Shown: positions 9,475 through 18,642, counted from the stretch's first letter. The stretch: 64,000 bases of DNA from Burkholderia sp. Ax-1719 (GCF_011753055.1 NZ_VWWJ01000020.1:1-64000), one strand, 5' to 3'. Numbers and translations: made by a program. The notes: generated by a model not told the origin, from the letters alone.

Positions 9475-10206
9475 ATGGAACTGGGGAACAACAAGGAACG
9501 CTCACTCGTGAGCAAGGTCATGGATGGCCTGATTTCGGGCATCGTCGAAGAGCGTTATGGCGCGATCCTGCCGCCGCAGGACGTGTTGTCGAAGGAGTTC
9601 GACGTGAGCCGCACGGTCATGCGCGAAGCGCTGTCCATGCTGCTTGCGCGCCATATGCTGGACGTGCGGCCCAAGATCGGCACGCGCATCAGGCCGATGC
9701 GCGACTGGCGCATGATCGACGAAGACGTCGTGAGCTGGCGTTTTCGCGCGAAGCCGGACAAAACCTTTTTGCGCGACGTGATCGAATTTCGCACGCTGAT
9801 CGAACCGGCGGCGTGCGCACTGGCGGCCGAACGGGCGACCGCGGCGGATATCGCCGGGATTCGCGATGCTTTCGATGCGCTTCATCAGGCGAGCCCGGGC
9901 GACTCGGGTTGCCAGGCCGCCGACTCATTGCTGCACACGCGTATTCTCGCGGCGAGCGGCAATCAGTTCTATCAGCAGATGGCGGCGATCGTGCGCGGGG
10001 CGCTCACCATCGTCAATCCGATCCTGAGCCAGCGTCCCGACGGCTGGAGCAATGTGGTCGCCGCACACGGGCGCGTGGTCGAGGCCATCGAGCGCCGCTC
10101 GCCGGGCGATGCGCAGGCGGCCGCCGCGGCGATGATCGCCTACACCGCCGACGAACTGAACCGGGCGTTCGCGCCGGAGGCGGCGGAGTCGAATCGCGCC
10201 GCTTGA
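9475..10206 (+). CDS. FadR-subfamily GntR transcriptional regulator
   Basis: 243 residues. The N-terminal winged helix (about 10-75) includes ILPPQDVLSKEFDVSRTVMREAL, the GntR signature. The all-helical FCD ligand domain (about 95-230) keeps metal-ligand-type positions such as the Asp and His in DSLLHTRI. FadR-type regulators usually control sugar-acid or organic-acid catabolism and bind the substrate. The start at 9475 is supported by GGGGGGAGGGG. It is followed by a Gfo/Idh/MocA oxidoreductase on the same strand, a possible target; the gap of about 200 bp suggests separate promoters. Confidence 0.9.
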   Translation: MELGNNKERSLVSKVMDGLISGIVEERYGAILPPQDVLSKEFDVSRTVMREALSMLLARHMLDVRPKIGTRIRPMRDWRMIDEDVVSWRFRAKPDKTFLRDVIEFRTLIEPAACALAAERATAADIAGIRDAFDALHQASPGDSGCQAADSLLHTRILAASGNQFYQQMAAIVRGALTIVNPILSQRPDGWSNVVAAHGRVVEAIERRSPGDAQAAAAAMIAYTADELNRAFAPEAAESNRAA

Positions 10207-10408
10207 CGCGCACATCTGCCTACGTTGCTCGCATCTTTCGCCGGTTTGTCGAACACCCGCCGCGCGTGCCCTTGACCGGGAGCGCGCGGCGTGCGTTTGC
10301 GCGTGCGCGCGTTTGCCTTCGCGCGCGCGAGCCAGTATCGTGCGTCTCTTTGCCTTGCCGCGCGTTGCGCGGCGGGGTCCGCCATCCGCAAAAAGAGAGA
10401 CGAGAGAC

Positions 10409-11395
10409 ATGGGCGATATCGCTGAAACCGGCACGATTCGTTGGGGCATCGTGGGCGCGGGCCGCATCGCGCGGCGTTTTGCGCAGGGCGTGGAACATGT
10501 CGAAGGCGCGCGCGTGAGCGCCGTCTGGTCGCGCCGCCCCGAGCCAGCCCAGGCGCTGGCGGCCGAGTTCGGCGCACGCGCATGTGCGAGCTTCGAGGCA
10601 CTGCTCGCGAGCGGCATCGACGCCGTCTATATCGCGACGATGCAGGACAGCCACGCGCACTATGCGACGGCCGCCTTGCAGGCGGGCTTGCCGGTGCTGT
10701 GCGAGAAGCCCGCGACCGTCAACGCCGCGCAACTCGACGGCGTGCTGCAAGCCGCGCGCGACGCGAAGCGCCTCTTCATGGAGGCGATGAAGCCGCCGTT
10801 CTATCCGCTCTATCGCGCCTTGCGCGCCCATCTCGAAGCCGATCCCATCGGTCCGATCGGTCTCGTACGCGCGGGCTGTTCGGTGGCCAATGTGCCGGCC
10901 GATCATCCATCGTTTTCGTTCGCGCACGCGGGCGGGGCGCTACTCGATATCGGCGTGTACGAGATGTTTCTGGCGGTGGACTGGCTGGGCGCACCGCGCG
11001 AGGTGCAGACCTTCGGGCGGCTGGGCGCGACGGGCGTGGATACGTTTGCAAGCCTCAACTGCCAGCACGAGCACGGCATCGCGCAGCTGTTTTGCGGGCT
11101 GGATCTGCATGGCTTCGGCGATGCGCTGCTGGCCGGGCCGCTGGGCAATGTGACGATCCACGCGAACTGGTGGAACCCGGTGCGCGCGACCATCCGTTAT
11201 GTCGATGGCCGAACGGTCGAGCTTGACGAACCGTTCGAAGGCGGTGGCCTCAACTACGAAACCGCGCATTTCTGCGAGCTGCTGCGCGCGGGTGCGCTGG
11301 AAAGTCCGGTGATGCCGCACGAGACGTCGCGCCGCATGATCGCCATGGCCGATGCCGCGCGCGAGGCGCTTGGACTGCGTTTCGACTGCGAGTGA
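10409..11395 (+). CDS. Gfo/Idh/MocA-family NAD(P)-dependent oxidoreductase
   Basis: 328 residues. The N-terminal Rossmann fold has WGIVGAGRIARRFAQG (about 12-27). The family catalytic motif appears as CEKPAT (about 100-105). The C-terminal alpha/beta domain (about 130-325) contains GGALLDIGVYEM, typical of dehydrogenases acting on sugars or trans-dihydrodiols. The substrate cannot be inferred. The ATG at 10409 follows GAGAGACGAGAG. It is downstream of the GntR regulator and followed by a strong hairpin at 11417-11441. Confidence 0.88.
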   Translation: MGDIAETGTIRWGIVGAGRIARRFAQGVEHVEGARVSAVWSRRPEPAQALAAEFGARACASFEALLASGIDAVYIATMQDSHAHYATAALQAGLPVLCEKPATVNAAQLDGVLQAARDAKRLFMEAMKPPFYPLYRALRAHLEADPIGPIGLVRAGCSVANVPADHPSFSFAHAGGALLDIGVYEMFLAVDWLGAPREVQTFGRLGATGVDTFASLNCQHEHGIAQLFCGLDLHGFGDALLAGPLGNVTIHANWWNPVRATIRYVDGRTVELDEPFEGGGLNYETAHFCELLRAGALESPVMPHETSRRMIAMADAAREALGLRFDCE

Positions 11396-11416
11396 GGAAG
11401 GGCGCGGTGAAATGAA

Positions 11417-11441
11417 AACGGCGGTCGCCATGACCGCCGTT
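11417..11441 (-). terminator. Rho-independent terminator of the ABC importer operon
   Basis: A perfect 10-bp stem AACGGCGGTC/GACCGCCGTT with a 5-nt loop. On the minus strand it is followed by TTTTC, so it mainly terminates the leftward ABC operon. It may act in both directions between convergent genes. Confidence 0.7.
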
Positions 11442-11476
11442 CTTCAGGTGCAGCTCACTTGTAGCTCAGGTGCAGC

Positions 11477-12136
11477 TCAGTGGCGCGAGGGCAGCGCAAG
11501 GCGCTTCTCGTACCAGTGCTGGATCCATTCAAGCACCTGGCACAGCACCCAGTAGATCGCGGCCGCCGCCAGATAGAGCGGCAGCGGCTGGTAGGTCGAG
11601 GCGATGATTTCCTGCGCGCTGCGCAGCAGTTCCGTCACCGTGATGACCGACACCAGCGAGGTGTCCTTGATGAGGCTGATGAGGCTGTTCGAGAGGCTTG
11701 GCACGGCGATTCGCAGCGCCTGCGGCGCGATCACGTAGCGCAGCGTCTGGCGTCGCGACAGGCCCAGGCTATAGGCCGCGAGCCACTGGCCGCGATGAAT
11801 GCCGAGAATCGCCCCGCGCATGCTTTCCGATAGATAAGCCGCCACGTTGGCCGATAGCGCGATCACGCCCGCGGGCGTGGGGTCGAGCGAAATGCCGATG
11901 CTCGGCAGGCCGTAATAGATCACGAAGATCTGCACCAGCAGCGGCGTGCCGCGCATGAGGCTCACGTACACGCGCGCGATGAACACGGGCACGCGGTTCG
12001 AGCTGATGCCCATGAGGGCGAGCACGGCGCCGCCGATGAGCCCGAAGATCATCGAAAGCACGGCGAACTTGACCGTGAGCACCGCGCCCTGCGCGAGCAC
12101 CGGCAGCGACTGGATGATGAGCGTGTAAATGGGCAT
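11477..12136 (-). CDS. Polar amino-acid ABC transporter permease (HisM/YecS type)
   Basis: 219-residue inner-membrane permease with about five membrane segments. The cytoplasmic EAA-type loop falls around 130-150 (SLGLSRRQTLRYVIAPQALRIA), where the ATPase docks. The N-terminal part includes LMRGTPLLVQIFVIYYGLP, characteristic of amino-acid permeases of the cystine/histidine/glutamine group. It lies 142 bp downstream of the periplasmic binding protein gene in one transcription unit. No ATP-binding subunit gene is adjacent, which is unusual for the family. Confidence 0.9.
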   Translation of the reverse strand: MPIYTLIIQSLPVLAQGAVLTVKFAVLSMIFGLIGGAVLALMGISSNRVPVFIARVYVSLMRGTPLLVQIFVIYYGLPSIGISLDPTPAGVIALSANVAAYLSESMRGAILGIHRGQWLAAYSLGLSRRQTLRYVIAPQALRIAVPSLSNSLISLIKDTSLVSVITVTELLRSAQEIIASTYQPLPLYLAAAAIYWVLCQVLEWIQHWYEKRLALPSRH

Positions 12137-12184
12137 GGGGAACGCGGAAATGATGGGCTTGCGCAGCCTTGGCCTGGAAAAACC

Positions 12185-12226
12185 GCGGGGCGCTCATCCT
12201 GCCATCTTGCCGGATGCGCGCCCCGC
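12185..12226 (-). promoter_or_regulatory. Stem-loop between binding-protein and permease genes
   Basis: A perfect 9-bp inverted repeat GCGGGGCGC/GCGCCCCGC with a 24-nt loop. No U-run follows. Such elements between binding protein and permease genes often stabilise the upstream mRNA and lower downstream expression; here that is inference. Confidence 0.5.
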
Positions 12227-12278
12227 GCCTGTCATGTCATGCTGATTCGCGCAGCGCGAGCGCCGCGCGCGACATGCC

Positions 12279-13076
12279 TTACTTCGTGACCGGCTTGGTC
12301 ACGTCGATGCCGAACCACTTGTCGGAGATCTTCGTGAAGGTGCCGTCGGCTTCGAGCTGCGTCATCGCATCGTCGATGGCCTTGGCGAACTTCGGATTAC
12401 CCTTCTTGAACGGGATGCCCGACGGATTGCCGTCGCCGACAATCGCGCCCGCGCGCAGCGGCAGCTGCGAGTTCTTCATCAGATAGGCGAGCATCAGCCG
12501 GTCGTTGAGCGCCGCGTCCAGACGGCCGGCGGCCAGATCGCGCAGATACTCGGGCGCGCCCGGGTAGGTCTTCACGTCGATGCCGGGAACCGACTTCGCC
12601 ATGTCCATGTAGTTGGTGCCAAGCGCAACGCCGAGCTTCTTGCCCTTGAGGTCGTCGAGCGACTTGAACTGGCGCGTGTCGTCCTTACGCTCGATGAGCT
12701 GCGCTGCCGAATACGTGTAGGCCGGCGAGAAGTCGAGCACGGCCTTACGCTGGTCGGTGATGCCCACCTGGTTGGCGATCACGTCGAACTTGCCCGCCTG
12801 CAGACCGGCGATGATGCCGCTCCATTCGGTCGTGACGAACTCGGGCTTCACGCCGAGCTTCGCGGCCACGGCCCTGGCGATATCGACGTCGAAGCCGACC
12901 AGATCGCCATTGGGCGCCTTCGAGTTGAACGGCGGGAACGTGCCTTCCAGACCGATGCGCAGCGTGCCGCGCGCCTTGACCTGGTCGAGCAGATCGTCAG
13001 CGTGGGCGCTGGCCGCCACGAACGACGTGCCCACCAGGGCGACTGCGATGAGCTTCTTGAGCAAAGCGAATTTCAT
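12279..13076 (-). CDS. Periplasmic amino-acid-binding protein of ABC importer
   Basis: 265 residues with a clear Sec signal peptide (positive MKFALLKK, hydrophobic core, AHA-DD cleavage near residue 26). The mature part is an SBP_bac_3 (cluster F) protein: RGTLRIGLEGTFPPFN, the family signature GFDVDIARAVAAKLG, and VTTEWSGIIAGLQAGKFDVI. These bind polar amino acids; the resemblance is to cystine/glutamine-type receptors, and the ligand is not certain. It is the first gene of a leftward operon with the permease. Confidence 0.92.
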   Translation of the reverse strand: MKFALLKKLIAVALVGTSFVAASAHADDLLDQVKARGTLRIGLEGTFPPFNSKAPNGDLVGFDVDIARAVAAKLGVKPEFVTTEWSGIIAGLQAGKFDVIANQVGITDQRKAVLDFSPAYTYSAAQLIERKDDTRQFKSLDDLKGKKLGVALGTNYMDMAKSVPGIDVKTYPGAPEYLRDLAAGRLDAALNDRLMLAYLMKNSQLPLRAGAIVGDGNPSGIPFKKGNPKFAKAIDDAMTQLEADGTFTKISDKWFGIDVTKPVTK

Positions 13077-13174
13077 TGTTGTCCTCTTGTTTTACTGCTG
13101 TATTGCGGCGCAGCCGTTCAAGCTGATCGAGCTGATCAAGCGCGATGCGCCGCACATAGCCCGAAACTATAGCC

Positions 13175-14209
13175 TCAGGCGCGGCCCGAGGCCAGCGCGC
13201 GCGCGCACTCGGCGACGAGCGCCGGGCCGCGATAGATGAAGCCGGTGTAGACCTGCACGAGCGCCGCACCCGCGGCGATCTTCGCGCGCGCGTCTTCGCC
13301 CGAGAAAATTCCGCCCACGCCGATGATCGGCACCTGCTCGCCCAGTTCGGCGCGCAGCTTGCGGATCACTTCGTTCGAAGCGTCGAACACCGGACGGCCC
13401 GACAGACCGCCGGTTTCGCTCGCGTTCGGCAGACCTTCCACGGCGGCGCGCGAGAGCGTGGTGTTGGTGGCGATCACGCCTTCGATCTTGTGGCGCAGCA
13501 GCGTGTCGGCGATCTCCTTGACCTGTTCGTCGTCGAGGTCCGGAGCGATCTTGAGCGCGAGCGGCACCAGCTTGCCGTGCATATCGGCCAGACGCTGCTG
13601 CTTGTCCTTGAGCGCCGCGAGCAGGGCGTCGAGTTCGCCGCCGCCTTGCAGCTGGCGCAGATTCTTGGTGTTCGGCGACGAAATGTTGATCGTCACGTAG
13701 CTGGCGAACGGATAGACGCGTTCGAGGCAGAAGAGGTAGTCGTCGGCGGCGCGCTCGATCGGCGTATCGGCGTTCTTGCCGATGTTCAGACCGAGGATGC
13801 CGCGATAACGCGCGGCCTGCACGTTCTTCACGAACTGCTCGACGCCGTGGTTATTGAAGCCCATCCGGTTGATGATGCCGCCCGCCTGCGGCAGACGGAA
13901 AATGCGCGGACGCGGATTGCCCGGCTGCGGGCGCGGCGTGACTGTGCCCACCTCGATAAAGCCGAAGCCCAGCGCGGCGAATCCGTCGATGGCGGCGCCT
14001 TCCTTGTCGAGGCCCGCGGCGAGGCCCACCGGATTGCGGAACGTCAGGCCCATGACGGTGCGCGGCGAATCCGGCACGCGCGAGGCGAGCAGCCCGGCCA
14101 TGCCGGTGCGGCCCGCAGCGCCGATCATGCGCAGGGAAAGATGGTGGGCGTCTTCGGCGTCCATGCGGAAAAGCTGGTCGCGGACGAACGGATAAAGGGT
14201 GCTGAACAC
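13175..14209 (-). CDS. pyrD: Dihydroorotate dehydrogenase (quinone), class 2
   Basis: 344 residues. FMN enzyme that oxidises dihydroorotate to orotate in pyrimidine synthesis and passes electrons to quinone at the inner membrane. The N-terminal membrane-associating helices (MFSTLYPFVRDQLFRMDAE) mark class 2. Signatures: PVGLAAGLDKEGAAIDG, GFIEVGTVTP, the active-site region ITINISSPNTKNLR (Ser as base), and the phosphate loop IIGVGGIFSGEDA. Full length. The order pyrD-bpt-aat is conserved in Burkholderiaceae. Confidence 0.97.
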   Translation of the reverse strand: MFSTLYPFVRDQLFRMDAEDAHHLSLRMIGAAGRTGMAGLLASRVPDSPRTVMGLTFRNPVGLAAGLDKEGAAIDGFAALGFGFIEVGTVTPRPQPGNPRPRIFRLPQAGGIINRMGFNNHGVEQFVKNVQAARYRGILGLNIGKNADTPIERAADDYLFCLERVYPFASYVTINISSPNTKNLRQLQGGGELDALLAALKDKQQRLADMHGKLVPLALKIAPDLDDEQVKEIADTLLRHKIEGVIATNTTLSRAAVEGLPNASETGGLSGRPVFDASNEVIRKLRAELGEQVPIIGVGGIFSGEDARAKIAAGAALVQVYTGFIYRGPALVAECARALASGRA

Positions 14210-14321
14210 GGGAGGGGGGCGCGGGCGCCGGAAAATGAGAACCCGCTATTTTAGCGACAAAGGCGCGACGGCTGGCGGGCGGGCTGGAATCGGCGAAATC
14301 CGGGGTGCCGACCGAGGCGGA

Positions 14322-15086
14322 TCATCCGATTGGATCGAGCGCGCGCCAGACACCATCGAACAAGCCTTCCAGCGGTTGAAAACGCGCCTTGTAGGCCATT
14401 TTCGGGCTTTCGCGGATCCAGTAGCCCAGATACACATAGGGCAGTTGCAGGCTGCGCGCCTGTTCGATCTGCCAGAGGATGTTGTAGGTGCCGTAGCTGG
14501 CGTGCGGCGTGTCGGGCTCGAAGAACGTATAAACCGAGGACAGCCCGTCGCCGAGGATGTCGATCATGCTGACCATGCGCAGGATGCCCGGCGCATCGGG
14601 ATGTTGCGGGTCGGGCTCGCGAAACTCCACCAGACGCGAGTTGATCCGGCTTTGCAGCAGGAATTGTTCGTACTGGTCGCGGCTGTCGCGGTCCATGCCG
14701 CCGCCCGCGTGGCGCGCCGACTGGTAGCGCATATAGAGCGCATAGTGCGCTTCGTCGTAGTGCAGCGGCGCGACCGTCGCAACGAGTTCGCCGTGATGCT
14801 TCCAGGTGCGCCGCTGGGTGCGGTTGGGCGTGTAATGGTCAACCGGGACGCGCACCGGCACACAGGCGCGGCAGCCGTCGCAGTACGGGCGGTAAGTGAA
14901 CACGCCCGAGCGACGAAAGCCCGCTTTCACGAGATCGGTATAGACGTCGGAATTGATGAGATGACTGGGGGTGGCCACCTGCGAGCGCGCGATGCGCCCC
15001 TCCAGATAACTGCAGGGGTAGGGCGCCGTTGCATAGAATTGCAGCGCGGAAAGCGGTGAAAGCGGCAGCTCGTTTGGATGAGTCAC
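14322..15086 (-). CDS. bpt: Aspartate/glutamate leucyltransferase (Bpt)
   Basis: 254 residues. It transfers leucine from leucyl-tRNA to N-terminal Asp/Glu of proteins in the N-degron pathway. The cysteine-rich motif YRPYCDGCRACVPVRVPV (about 66-83) is the ATE family N-terminal signature, and the C-terminal ATE domain ends in YLGYWIRESPKMAYKARF. I choose the GTG at 15086, because THPNELPLSPLSALQFYATA follows and matches the usual N-terminus. An in-frame ATG at 15173 would add 29 unrelated residues. Aat, the other N-degron transferase, is upstream. Confidence 0.9.
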   Translation of the reverse strand: MTHPNELPLSPLSALQFYATAPYPCSYLEGRIARSQVATPSHLINSDVYTDLVKAGFRRSGVFTYRPYCDGCRACVPVRVPVDHYTPNRTQRRTWKHHGELVATVAPLHYDEAHYALYMRYQSARHAGGGMDRDSRDQYEQFLLQSRINSRLVEFREPDPQHPDAPGILRMVSMIDILGDGLSSVYTFFEPDTPHASYGTYNILWQIEQARSLQLPYVYLGYWIRESPKMAYKARFQPLEGLFDGVWRALDPIG

Positions 15087-15281
15087 GTTGGCAGCTCTCG
15101 AAGCAGATCGGAACGTCGCGTGTCTCGGGGCGCCGCCAGAACTGGCGGCAAAAGCGACGTGTTCTGACTGCATACTAACATCGACGCCAGGCTTGCATCT
15201 ATCGAATTACGCGGCCTGGCGCACGTCTGGCGGTCGTCGCGGGGATGTCGGCGTGCCTGGCGACGCGTTGCAAGCGGTGCT

Positions 15282-16052
15282 TCAGGCGGTCGGCACGGCA
15301 GGGTTGTCGGCGTGGCCCTGACCGTGGCCGAGCCAGTCGGCCAGCACGGTTTTGTCGAAGCGCCAGCCAATCGCATGCGCGCTCACATTGGCCCGCACAT
15401 GCGCGATAAACGGCTTGCGCGCGATCTCGCGGCCGCCCAGCGAAGCCAGATGCGCGGTGTTCTGCTGGCAGTCGATCAGCGCGACGCCGTTGCGGCGCAG
15501 GTGCGCAACCAGCGCTGACAGCGCGATTTTCGAGGCATCCGTGATCGAAGCGAACATTGATTCGCCGAAGAACATCGTGCCGAGTGAAACGCCGTACAGC
15601 CCGCCCACGCGCTGTCCCTCGTACCAGGCCTCGATGCTGTGCGCGTCGCCGATGCGGTGCAGGCTCGAATAGGCGTCGATCACGTCGGCGGTAATCCAGG
15701 TGCCGCGCTGGCCGCGCCGCGGCGCGTTGGCGCAGGCGCGCATTACCGCAGCGAAATCGTCGTCGACGCGGATTTCCCAGGCGGGATCGCGCAGCACGCG
15801 CTTGAGCGTTTTCTTGAGTGAGGGCGAGACCTTGAACTCGTCCGGGCGCAGGATCATGCGCGGGTCGGGGCTCCACCAGAGTACCGGCTGGCCGTCCGAG
15901 TACCACGGAAAAATACCGTGCCGATAGGCGTCGATCAGACGCGAGGGGAGTAGATCGGCGCTGGCGGCGAGCAGCCCAGGCGCGCCGCTCGAGGCGCCCA
16001 GGGCGCGCTCGACCGGCGGGAACGGCTCGTCGGGCGTAAGCCAGGGCACCAT
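15282..16052 (-). CDS. aat: Leucyl/phenylalanyl-tRNA--protein transferase
   Basis: 256 residues. It adds Leu or Phe from aminoacyl-tRNA to proteins with N-terminal Arg or Lys, marking them for ClpAP. Family motifs: FPWYSDGQPVLWWSPDPR (about 48-65), GTWITADVIDAY, HSIEAWYEGQRVGGLYGVSLG and the C-terminal IDCQQNTAHLASLGG. The ATG at 16052 is chosen because upstream sequence overlaps the Nudix gene and is not family-like. The gene ends about 195 bp from bpt. Confidence 0.95.
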   Translation of the reverse strand: MVPWLTPDEPFPPVERALGASSGAPGLLAASADLLPSRLIDAYRHGIFPWYSDGQPVLWWSPDPRMILRPDEFKVSPSLKKTLKRVLRDPAWEIRVDDDFAAVMRACANAPRRGQRGTWITADVIDAYSSLHRIGDAHSIEAWYEGQRVGGLYGVSLGTMFFGESMFASITDASKIALSALVAHLRRNGVALIDCQQNTAHLASLGGREIARKPFIAHVRANVSAHAIGWRFDKTVLADWLGHGQGHADNPAVPTA

Positions 16053-16062
16053 CGCCGCAGTG

Positions 16063-16608
16063 TCAGCCGTCGCGCAGCGGGCGCAGGACGTCGCCGGTGT
16101 GCAGGCCGTAGCTGCCCGACTGGCGATCGGCGAAGAAAAAGCGCAGGGTCTGGCCGACCGTGGGGAAGGCGATCTCGTCCCACGGAATTTCGTGCTCCTC
16201 GAACAGGCGCACTTCGAGGCTCTCTTCACCGGCTTCGACGTCGATGTCGAGCAGGCGCGCGAGATAGAACAGATGGACCTGATGCACGCGCGGCACGTTG
16301 AGCAGGGAGAACAGGCTCTGCACTTCGACGCGTGCGCCGGCTTCTTCCAGCGTTTCACGCGCGGCGGCTTCGGAGGTCGTTTCGCCCATCTCCATGAAGC
16401 CTGCGGGCAGCGTCCAGTAGCCGTAGCGCGGCTCGATCGCGCGGCGACACAGCAGCACCTTGTCTTCCCAGACCGGGACGGTGCCGACCACGTTGCGCGG
16501 ATTCTGATAGTGGATGGTGCCGCAGTGCGCGCAGACATAGCGTTCGCGGTTGTCACCGGGCGGCACGAGCAGGCTGACCGCCTGACCGCAAGTCGAGCAG
16601 AATTTCAT
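16063..16608 (-). CDS. Nudix hydrolase with N-terminal zinc ribbon
   Basis: 181 residues. The Nudix box (GFMEMGETTSEAAARETLEE, then AGA, about 70-92) fits GX5EX7REUXEEXGU. The N-terminal CSTC and CAHC pairs form a zinc ribbon as in NudC-like hydrolases, though the protein is shorter than NudC. It probably hydrolyses a nucleoside diphosphate derivative; the substrate is unknown. The start could be the ATG at 16608 or the GTG at 16614; the former gives MKFCSTCG. It lies 10 bp upstream of aat and is probably cotranscribed. Confidence 0.88.
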   Translation of the reverse strand: MKFCSTCGQAVSLLVPPGDNRERYVCAHCGTIHYQNPRNVVGTVPVWEDKVLLCRRAIEPRYGYWTLPAGFMEMGETTSEAAARETLEEAGARVEVQSLFSLLNVPRVHQVHLFYLARLLDIDVEAGEESLEVRLFEEHEIPWDEIAFPTVGQTLRFFFADRQSGSYGLHTGDVLRPLRDG

Positions 16609-16727
16609 GGGCACGATAGGGGGATGGGTGATGCGAGTGTATCACCGCGGCGCGTCATGACGGGATCTTGACCCGGAGCGCTCGCATAAGTGCAGCGGCA
16701 TGAAGGTGCCGCATTGGCGCAGAAAAC

Positions 16728-16760
16728 AAAAAAGGGTTACACGCCGATGCGTTGTAACCC
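16728..16760 (-). terminator. Terminator of tRNA-fMet
   Basis: An 8-bp stem GGGTTACA/TGTAACCC followed on the minus strand by a run of six T (16728-16733). It lies 26 nt beyond the tRNA 3' end. Confidence 0.8.
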
Positions 16761-16785
16761 TTGATTGCTTCCGACAGAACAGCTT

Positions 16786-16862
<77 letters not shown>

Positions 16863-17062
16863 TCCGTCAGAGAAAAGAATTATAGGGTACATCCTGGGAT
16901 AGCGCAAGCGTTCTATGACATTTTCTTTTCTGGGCGCTTGCAGAAGGCTCGCTGGCGCATTGCAGAAGCGTTGCAACGCGAGCCCTGAACGTCGATATCG
17001 CCAGGCTAGAATCGGGGCCGAGTCTCTTCTGACTGCCCCGTATCCCCAATATCGACGGACCT

Positions 17063-17560
17063 ATGGACATCGCCCACGACCTGCAAACGATCGCCGCGCA
17101 AGAGCACGCGCTTGTGTTTCCCCGTTTCGATGCCGGGCACGCCTGGCAACTCGGCGCTTTCCTGCGCGAACTGGCTGTCGCGCGCTCCCACGCGGTCGCC
17201 ATCGACGTGCGCACGTTCGGGCTGCCGCTGTTCTCGTGCGCGCTGCCGGGCGCCACGCCCGACAACCTCGCCTGGGTGCAGCGCAAGTCGCGCGTGGTCG
17301 AGCATTTCCGCCGCAGCTCTTATGCAATTGGCCTGCGCCTGCAGCAGACGGGCACCACGCTCGCGGACAAGCATGGTTTGCCGGCCACGGACTACGCGAC
17401 GCACGGCGGGGCGTTTCCGCTCGCGGTTCAGGGCGTGGGCGTGATTGGATCGGTGACGGTGTCGGGGCTGCCGCAACGTCTCGATCACGAACTCGTCGTC
17501 GAGGCGCTGTGCGCACAACTGGGCGCCGATTACAGCCAGCTCGCGCTTGCCAGGGCCTGA
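17063..17560 (+). CDS. UPF0303 / heme-degrading (HbpS-like) domain protein
   Basis: 165 residues of the GlcG/HbpS/UPF0303 fold. Conserved features include the central AWVQRKSRVVEHFRRSS (about 73-89) and the HGGAFPLAV...GVIGSVTVSGLPQ core (about 114-140). Proteins of this fold bind heme or flavins in some organisms, and no enzymatic role is firmly assigned. The stop is 4 nt before the SMR gene start, so both are probably in one transcript. Confidence 0.8.
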   Translation: MDIAHDLQTIAAQEHALVFPRFDAGHAWQLGAFLRELAVARSHAVAIDVRTFGLPLFSCALPGATPDNLAWVQRKSRVVEHFRRSSYAIGLRLQQTGTTLADKHGLPATDYATHGGAFPLAVQGVGVIGSVTVSGLPQRLDHELVVEALCAQLGADYSQLALARA

Positions 17561-17564
17561 CGCG

Positions 17565-17903
17565 ATGCGCACCTCTCCCTGGTTCATTCTCGCGATCGCC
17601 ATCGTCGCCGAAGTCATCGCCACCTCGGCTTTGCGCGCCTCGAACGGTTTTTCGCGCCTCGTGCCGTCGGCGATCGTCATCGTCGGTTACGGCATCTCGT
17701 TCTATTGCCTCTCGCTCACGCTCAAGACGCTGCCGGTCGGCATCGTCTATGCGGTTTGGTCGGGCGTGGGCATCGTGCTGATCACGCTCGTCGCCATGGC
17801 GCTCTATAAACAGGTGCCCGATCTGCCCGCCATGCTCGGTCTGGGTCTGATCGTGGCGGGCGTGCTCGTGCTCAATCTGTTCTCGAAGATGCAGGCGCAC
17901 TGA
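17565..17903 (+). CDS. Small multidrug resistance (SMR/EmrE-type) transporter
   Basis: 112 residues with four membrane helices. The essential proton/substrate-coupling glutamate is present at residue 16 (AIVAEVIAT). The GIVYAVWSGVG motif (about 64-74) is the SMR signature. It works as an inner-membrane dimer exporting cationic compounds; EmrE/SugE subtypes cannot be separated with confidence. It follows the UPF0303 gene by 4 nt. Confidence 0.9.
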   Translation: MRTSPWFILAIAIVAEVIATSALRASNGFSRLVPSAIVIVGYGISFYCLSLTLKTLPVGIVYAVWSGVGIVLITLVAMALYKQVPDLPAMLGLGLIVAGVLVLNLFSKMQAH

Positions 17904-17947
17904 GTGCAAACTCAGCGCGCGGGGCGCGTACGCAAGGTACGCGCCGT

Positions 17948-18160
17948 TCAACGCTCCGGCGGCACGATGCGCACGCCGCAACCCGCGACCTTCTCGCGGC
18001 TGCTTTCGCCTTCGGGCGTGGCCGCGTCTTCCCACAGGCTGATCGCGCGCGAGATGTCGATGTCGTTTTCCCCGGCGTAGCGGAACCAGCGGTTCGCGGC
18101 CTGCGATTCGGGGATTTCCTGATCGGTGTCGAAATAGCGTCCGGTCATGTGCGCGTCCAT
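17948..18160 (-). CDS. Small conserved hypothetical protein
   Basis: About 70 residues, hydrophilic, with no signal peptide or membrane segment. The sequence (TGRYFDTDQEIPESQAANRWFRY) looks like a conserved small Burkholderiaceae protein, but I recognise no function. Starts at 18160 or 18148 are both possible, and neither has a clear ribosome-binding site. It is convergent with the SMR gene. Confidence 0.55.
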   Translation of the reverse strand: MDAHMTGRYFDTDQEIPESQAANRWFRYAGENDIDISRAISLWEDAATPEGESSREKVAGCGVRIVPPER

Positions 18161-18357
18161 CCGAAGTGAAGGAGGGGTCAGCCTGGCTGCGCAGACGAGT
18201 TTCGCAGATTCCGCCCGCACGTCGATGCAGAATGCACAACTTGCCGCCTGGCGCGCCGCGCTGCGCGTAACATGGAGCGCGCTCGCGGTCTCCGGCGGCT
18301 GCCGTTGTCATCGGTCGGCGCGACTTTTCTTCTGCTGAATTCCCCACGGGGCTGGAC

Positions 18358-18642
18358 ATGGATATCCGTTTTCCTTCCGAAGCGCCGTCCTGGCACGACT
18401 CCAATCTCACCGTGGTTTTTCCTGCGCTGGTTGACGGCGCGCGCGTGCCGTGCGCGATTTCCGTCGAAGCGCTCGAAGACCATTTCGGCGCGCAGCCCGA
18501 GGGGCGCGAGGCCTGGATGCAGGCGTTCGACGCGGGCCGTCGACGCATCGAGGCGGTTGCGCGCGCCCATCTCGAACTGAGCAACGGCACCCCCGTGCTG
18601 CTCAAGAGCGGCCATTTTCCGCCTGGTCATCTGTTGTCCTGA
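18358..18642 (+). CDS. DUF1488 family protein
   Basis: 94 residues with the typical small DUF1488 pattern: FPSEAPSWHDSNLTVVFPALVDG at the N-terminus and VPCAISVEALEDHFGA following. Cytoplasmic, function unknown. The TetR gene starts 36 bp downstream. Confidence 0.75.
   Translation: MDIRFPSEAPSWHDSNLTVVFPALVDGARVPCAISVEALEDHFGAQPEGREAWMQAFDAGRRRIEAVARAHLELSNGTPVLLKSGHFPPGHLLS

Noticed and set aside
11442..11480. Short direct repeat CAGGTGCAGCTCA near the terminator
   Set aside because: Only two short copies in a non-coding gap. No structure or function is suggested.
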